DNA of 10,733 nt from an uncultured Leucobacter sp. (GTDB lineage Bacteria > Actinomycetota > Actinomycetes > Actinomycetales > Microbacteriaceae): NCBI GenBank assembly GCA_945952575.1, contig CAMFIY010000066.1, positions 1-10,733 on the forward strand, written 5' to 3'. A program made the position numbers and the translations under genes. Below are positions 7,581-10,733 of this stretch, in pieces (position 1 is the stretch's first letter; every line of letters begins with the position of its first letter). The notes under the pieces were generated by a model that saw only the letters and a program-made list of their open reading frames with translations, was not told where the DNA came from and searched no databases.

Positions 7581-8299
7581 GCGGTCAGCCCCAGACCGTC
7601 CATCCGACGGATGTGGTCGGCGATCAATTCGGTGAACACCGGCTCGACCTCGCTCTCCACGAACGCTCGCCCGTCGCTGAGCGTGAGCACGTGCCGGGAG
7701 ATGAGCAGCGTATCGCCGACGAGGCGCCGGCCCCACAGGGCGAGCCGGTTCGCGATGGAGGGGTTCGCCGCGATCTCGGCGGCCAGCAGATCGCGCAGTC
7801 CGTCGCGGCCGGTCGTGTCGTTGAGGATGGAGATCGCCTCACTCCGGTACCCGTCGCGCACGCCCTCGGCGAGCGAGGCGAAGAACCCGTCGAAGAGCCC
7901 GCCCACGAGATAGATCGAGAGGATGTACTGGTGCCAGTCGGAGGTGTCGATCCGTTCGATGTAGCGGTCGATGACGGGCGTGAAGGATTCCATCACGAGA
8001 TGCGGCTCGTGCCCGCGACGGCGGATCTCGTCCGCGAGCCGCTGATGCTTCGTGAGGCTGACGCCGGCCACGCGCGCGAGCACGTCCTTCGACTGCAGAT
8101 TCGGTGCGCCGGCGACAGCGCGGGCCGAGGCCTCGTAGAGTTCGAGCTGCAAGTAGGCGGTCAGCCCGAGGAACGGGGTGATGCTCGGCGCGAATTCGGA
8201 GAGCTCGACGCGCAGCGTGTCATCCGCGTCCTCGCGAGAACCCAACTTGCGCGCGGGCGCAGTCGACTTCTTGCCCAACCTCTTGATCCACTCGAACAC
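7577..8299 (-). CDS. Ferritin-like fold protein, MiaE-related (Rv3210c-like)
   Basis: This 240-residue soluble protein looks like the actinobacterial ferritin-like family related to the tRNA hydroxylase MiaE, typified by Rv3210c. The assignment rests on pattern and neighbourhood. Its function is not established. Predicted helices include LTAYLQLELYEASARAV (Glu53, Glu56), LTKHQRLADEIRRRG (His85), a long one at about 121-147 (Asp137, Glu145) and another at about 165-200 (Glu175). A classical di-iron site needs two ExxH motifs. Here the second helix has LTKH rather than ExxH, and the fourth has no clear ExxH, so metal binding may be partial or absent. The start is GTG at 8299, the most upstream base compatible with the leaderless -10 TAAACT. 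It is the first gene of a two-gene operon with rlmC, with a four-base overlap. It diverges from the DEAD-box helicase, as I recall for Rv3210c and Rv3211. Confidence 0.75.
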   Translation of the reverse strand: MFEWIKRLGKKSTAPARKLGSREDADDTLRVELSEFAPSITPFLGLTAYLQLELYEASARAVAGAPNLQSKDVLARVAGVSLTKHQRLADEIRRRGHEPHLVMESFTPVIDRYIERIDTSDWHQYILSIYLVGGLFDGFFASLAEGVRDGYRSEAISILNDTTGRDGLRDLLAAEIAANPSIANRLALWGRRLVGDTLLISRHVLTLSDGRAFVESEVEPVFTELIADHIRRMDGLGLTA

Positions 8300-8305
8300 C
8301 CCGCT

Positions 8306-8311
8306 AGTTTA
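8306..8311 (-). promoter_or_regulatory. -10 box TAAACT of a leaderless promoter for the ferritin-like/rlmC operon
   Basis: On the minus strand TAAACT ends six bases before the GTG at 8299, so transcription would begin on the G of the start codon. There is no room for a Shine-Dalgarno. The geometry equals that of the adnA promoter. The -35 region is not recognisable. Confidence 0.5.
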
Positions 8312-8371
8312 TCCGTCGTCGCGACCGTTGCCGGTATGGGCGCGGGCTCGGTGCCGCACGCCCGCACCGCA

Positions 8372-8377
8372 TAGACT
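8372..8377 (+). promoter_or_regulatory. -10 box TAGACT of the DEAD-box helicase gene
   Basis: TAGACT predicts a transcript start near 8384, giving a 5' leader of about 110 bases before the GTG at 8495. It lies about 60 bases from the divergent -10 box at 8306-8311, so both promoters share one short control region. Confidence 0.5.
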
Positions 8378-8413
8378 GTAGGGACGGGCGCGCATCGCGG
8401 CCCGATGTCAGAC

Positions 8414-8467
8414 GCGGGCACCAGGGAGTGCCCGCTCGCTACGCCTGGGGCTGAGTCAGCGCGTAGC
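8414..8467 (+). other. Two-hairpin structured leader of the DEAD-box helicase gene
   Basis: Hairpin 1 is a perfect 8-bp stem, GCGGGCAC (8414-8421) with GTGCCCGC (8428-8435) around CAGGGA. Hairpin 2 pairs GCTACGC (8438-8444) with GCGTAGC (8461-8467) around 16 bases. Within that loop, GCTGA-G-TCAGC is a competing small inverted repeat. The structures end 16 bases before the AGGAA ribosome binding site. Bacterial RNA-helicase mRNAs can be controlled through long leaders, so autoregulation or temperature control is possible but unproven. Confidence 0.45.
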
Positions 8468-8483
8468 ACCGCACCTCACCGAC

Positions 8484-8488
8484 AGGAA
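8484..8488 (+). promoter_or_regulatory. Ribosome binding site AGGAA that decides the helicase start
   Basis: AGGAA lies six bases before the GTG at 8495. The in-frame ATG at 8405 would add 30 residues but has no purine-rich site before it. Its extension would also be encoded by the two hairpins. Confidence 0.55.
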
Positions 8489-8494
8489 TACGAA

Positions 8495-10048
8495 GTGGCA
8501 ACGTTCACCGAACTCGGCGTCGACCAGGACATGGTCGCCGCACTCGAAGACCAGGGCATCTCCGAGGCCTTCCCCATCCAGGAGCAGACGATCCCGCTCG
8601 CGCTCACCGGGCAGGACATCATCGGCCAGGCCAAGACCGGCACCGGCAAGACCTTCGGCTTCGGCCTGCCGCTGCTGCAGCGCCTCGGGCAGGATCCCGC
8701 GGCCGGCGTGCAGGCGCTCGTGGTCGTGCCGACCCGCGAGCTCGCGGTCCAGGTGTTCGAGGACCTGGAACTCGCCGCCGCGGGGCGCCCGACCCGGGTC
8801 GTCCCGATCTACGGCGGCAAAGCCTACGAGGGTCAGATCGAGCAGCTGAAGGCGGGCGCGCAGGTCGTCGTCGGCACGCCGGGCCGCCTCCTCGATCTCG
8901 CAGGCCAGCGGATCCTCGATCTCAAGAACGTGCGCGAGATGGTGCTCGACGAAGCCGACAAGATGCTGGATCTCGGCTTCCTCGCCGACATCGAGAAGCT
9001 CTTCGCGCAGACGCCGGAGGCGCGCCACACCATGCTCTTCTCCGCGACCATGCCGGGCACGATCGTCGCGCTCGCCCGACGCTTCATGCGCAATCCGATC
9101 CACATCCGGGCGACCGATCCGGATGAGGGCGTCGCCCAGGCCAATATCGAGCACATCGTCTACCGGGCGCACTCGCTCGACAAGGACGAGGTGATCGGGC
9201 GGATCCTGCAAGCCGAGGGCCGAGGCAAGACCGTGGTCTTCATGCGCACCAAGCGCGCCGCCGCCAAACTGCAGGAGGAGCTGGTGGACCGCGGCTTCTC
9301 CGCCGCATCGGTGCATGGCGACCTGAATCAGGATCAGCGCGAGCGTGCGATGGCGGCGTTCAAGGCGGGCAAGAAGGACATCCTGATCGCCACCGACGTG
9401 GCCGCGCGCGGCATCGACGTCGACGACGTCACGCACGTCATCAATCACACCGTCCCGGATGACGAGAAGACCTACCTGCACCGCGTGGGGCGCACGGGTC
9501 GCGCCGGCCGCACCGGTATCGCCGTGACCTTCGTCGACTGGGACGACATGCACAAGTGGGCGCTCATCAACAAGGCGCTCGAGTTCGGCACGCCCGAACC
9601 GCGCGAGACCTACAGTTCATCGCCGCATCTGTACGAGGACCTCCGGATCCCCGAGGGCACCAAGGGCCGTCTCAAGGCGACACCGGTGAAGGACGGCGCG
9701 GCGCGCGGCGAGCGCAGTGCCCGGGCCGGATCCGGCGAGGGCCGCGACGGCTCTCGAGCCGAGGGGGAGGGTGGATCCCGCAACCGGAGCCGTCGCCGCA
9801 CCCGCAGCGAGAACCCGCTGGGGCGCGGCCGCCACGAGGCGCACGGGCACGAGGGTCACGGACACGATTCAGAGGGCCACAGCGAGCCGGGCACCTCGAA
9901 CGAGATCCCGGGCGAGGACGGCGAAGCCCCTCGCCGGCGGCGTCGGCGGCGTGGCGGCCGCGGCCGCGGCCAGGGAGTCGGTCAGGGGCAGGACGCGAGC
10001 GTCGAGACCCCGGCCGGAGCGCCCGCTGAGGTTCCCGTCGCCGAGTGA
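8495..10048 (+). CDS. DEAD-box ATP-dependent RNA helicase with basic, His-rich tail (RhlE-like)
   Basis: The 517-residue protein is a complete DEAD-box RNA helicase, expected to unwind short RNA duplexes in ribosome assembly, RNA decay or cold response. From the GTG start it shows a Q motif (FPIQEQ), motif I AKTGTGKT (46-53), PTRELA, TPGR, DEAD (152-155), SAT (183-185), VVFMRTK, ATDVAARGID and HRVGRTGRAG (from His329). All catalytic residues are present. After about residue 400 comes a disordered tail rich in Gly, Arg, Ser and Glu. It contains six His within residues 447-462, seven consecutive Arg (480-486) and a GGRGRGQG stretch, and ends in an acidic, Pro/Ala-rich segment. Basic tails of this kind usually help RNA binding. 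The neighbourhood matches that of mycobacterial Rv3211 (rhlE). The start at 8495 follows the AGGAA site. Codon use is like that of its neighbours. The gene is convergent with the permease, only 24 bases away. Confidence 0.95.
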   Translation: MATFTELGVDQDMVAALEDQGISEAFPIQEQTIPLALTGQDIIGQAKTGTGKTFGFGLPLLQRLGQDPAAGVQALVVVPTRELAVQVFEDLELAAAGRPTRVVPIYGGKAYEGQIEQLKAGAQVVVGTPGRLLDLAGQRILDLKNVREMVLDEADKMLDLGFLADIEKLFAQTPEARHTMLFSATMPGTIVALARRFMRNPIHIRATDPDEGVAQANIEHIVYRAHSLDKDEVIGRILQAEGRGKTVVFMRTKRAAAKLQEELVDRGFSAASVHGDLNQDQRERAMAAFKAGKKDILIATDVAARGIDVDDVTHVINHTVPDDEKTYLHRVGRTGRAGRTGIAVTFVDWDDMHKWALINKALEFGTPEPRETYSSSPHLYEDLRIPEGTKGRLKATPVKDGAARGERSARAGSGEGRDGSRAEGEGGSRNRSRRRTRSENPLGRGRHEAHGHEGHGHDSEGHSEPGTSNEIPGEDGEAPRRRRRRRGGRGRGQGVGQGQDASVETPAGAPAEVPVAE

Positions 10049-10050
10049 CC

Positions 10051-10066
10051 CGGGGCGGGAACCCCG
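10051..10066. terminator. Short hairpin between the convergent helicase and permease genes
   Basis: CGGGG (10051-10055) pairs with CCCCG (10062-10066) around a 6-base loop, two bases after the helicase stop and six before the permease stop. It could serve both strands as a weak terminator. There is no T tract and the stem is only 5 bp. Confidence 0.35.
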
Positions 10067-10072
10067 TTCGCC

Positions 10073-10733
10073 CTACTCGAGGCCGTAGCGCCCGATCTCG
10101 GCGTACTGCGCGGGAGCATGGCTGCGCATCCGGAATGCGCGAAGCAGACCGGCGACGAGGACGACCAGGTTGATGCCGGGCAGGATCCAGTTGATCGCTC
10201 CGGCCTGACCCGTGTAGAAGTCCATGTTGGCGAGCACGAGGTAGACGACGGTCGCGAGCGCCACGGCGGCGATCGCCGGGGCGACGCGGACCGCCCGGAG
10301 TCACTCGCCTCGTCGGTTGCGGAATAAGAACGCGAAGATCGCCACGGCGGTCAGGCATTCCATTGCCGGGACGCTGACGGCGACCGGCACGCTGCCCAGA
10401 ACGAAGAGATCCAGATAGGGGTCGAGACCCGCTGCGAAACACAGGGTGAGTGCGATCACCGCGAAGACGGAGTGGCTCAGGCTGGCGACCCACGGGGCAT
10501 TCGTCCGGCCCGAGCGGCGCGAGAACACGACGGGGATGACCCGGTCGCGGGCGAGGGCGTGCAGGTAGCGATTCGTCGCGTTGTGGAAGGCGAGCACGGA
10601 GGCGAACCAGCTGAAGACGACGAGCGTCGAGATCACCGGGGCGAACCAGGCGCCGACGTACTTCTCCGCAGCCAGAGTGAACATCTCGGTCGGCTGGTTC
10701 GCGGCGACGTCGACCGCCGAGGAGCCGAAGGCC
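10073..10733 (-). pseudogene. APC-type amino acid permease, C-terminal part, broken by an in-frame TGA; 5' end outside window
   Basis: The frame enters at the right edge and encodes the last part of an APC-superfamily transporter. About 143 residues precede a TGA at 10301-10303. The visible piece has the family-typical FASVLAFHNATNRYLHALARD and TNAPW segments and about three membrane helices (near WFAPVISTLVVFSWFASVLAF, ASLSHSVFAVIALTLCFA and AVSVPAMECLTAVAIFAFLF). Directly after the TGA the same frame continues for 75 codons, with LRAVRVAPAIAAVAL, two more membrane helices and a natural end at IGRYGLE. Relatives typically have Pro-Trp or similar here, so TGA probably replaced TGG (Trp). The product would lose its last two helices. 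The alternatives are a sequencing error, stop-codon read-through (the context is TGAC), or a truncated but active protein. Substrate is unknown. Confidence 0.75.

Noticed and set aside
6381..7913. A 510-codon plus-strand frame opposite rlmC and the ferritin-like gene
   Set aside because: It spans two well-supported minus-strand genes and its product has no recognisable motif.
8456..9553. A 365-codon minus-strand frame opposite the DEAD-box helicase
   Set aside because: The plus strand holds every DEAD-box motif; the antisense product is a compositional shadow.
10073..10264. A separate small membrane protein starting at the GTG at 10264
   Set aside because: The frame is continuous with the upstream permease frame across the TGA and matches the C-terminal helices of APC permeases. 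It is better read as the severed end of that gene.
10301..10303. Selenocysteine insertion at the permease TGA
   Set aside because: The expected residue is more like Trp, the protein is a transporter rather than a redox enzyme, and no clear SECIS-type hairpin was identified just after the codon.

Overview
The window comes from a high-GC actinobacterium, most likely of the Microbacteriaceae type (a Leucobacter- or Microbacterium-like organism). This is inferred from four things: strong G/C bias at third codon positions, TANNNT-type -10 boxes, leaderless starts, and a gene set found together only in Actinobacteria (AdnA helicase-nuclease, DUF3107 protein, ferritin-like MiaE-related protein, RhlE-type DEAD-box helicase). 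The genus cannot be fixed from sequence alone.

Layout from left to right. (1) 1-3049, minus: an AdnA-type UvrD/RecB helicase-nuclease, cut by the left edge. (2) 3050-3185: a short divergent promoter region. (3) 3186-5867, plus: a membrane-anchored penicillin-acylase-family (S45) Ntn hydrolase precursor. (4) 5868-6103: an intergenic region with a GTGA-loop hairpin, a TAGACT -10 box and a folded leader. (5) 6104-6331, plus: a 75-residue DUF3107 protein. (6) 6324-7580, minus: the RlmC 23S rRNA methyltransferase. It overlaps DUF3107 tail to tail inside a perfect palindrome. (7) 7577-8299, minus: a ferritin-like protein translated just before rlmC, with a GTGA stop/start overlap. (8) 8300-8494: a divergent promoter region with a structured leader. 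(9) 8495-10048, plus: a DEAD-box RNA helicase with a His-rich and Arg-rich tail. (10) 10073-10733, minus: the end of an APC-type amino acid permease broken by an in-frame TGA and cut by the right edge.

The backbone adnA / DUF3107 / ferritin-like / DEAD-box helicase resembles the mycobacterial Rv3202c - Rv3208A - Rv3210c - Rv3211 neighbourhood (recalled, not searched). Its themes are double-strand-break repair and RNA maintenance. The acylase and permease look like lineage-specific neighbours. No mobile element, CRISPR array, tRNA or rRNA gene was seen.

I do not see a clear new multi-gene system. The most notable signals are the palindromic shared 3' end of DUF3107 and rlmC, two leaderless promoters with identical geometry, structured leaders in front of the DUF3107 and helicase genes, and the TGA at a probable Trp position in the permease.
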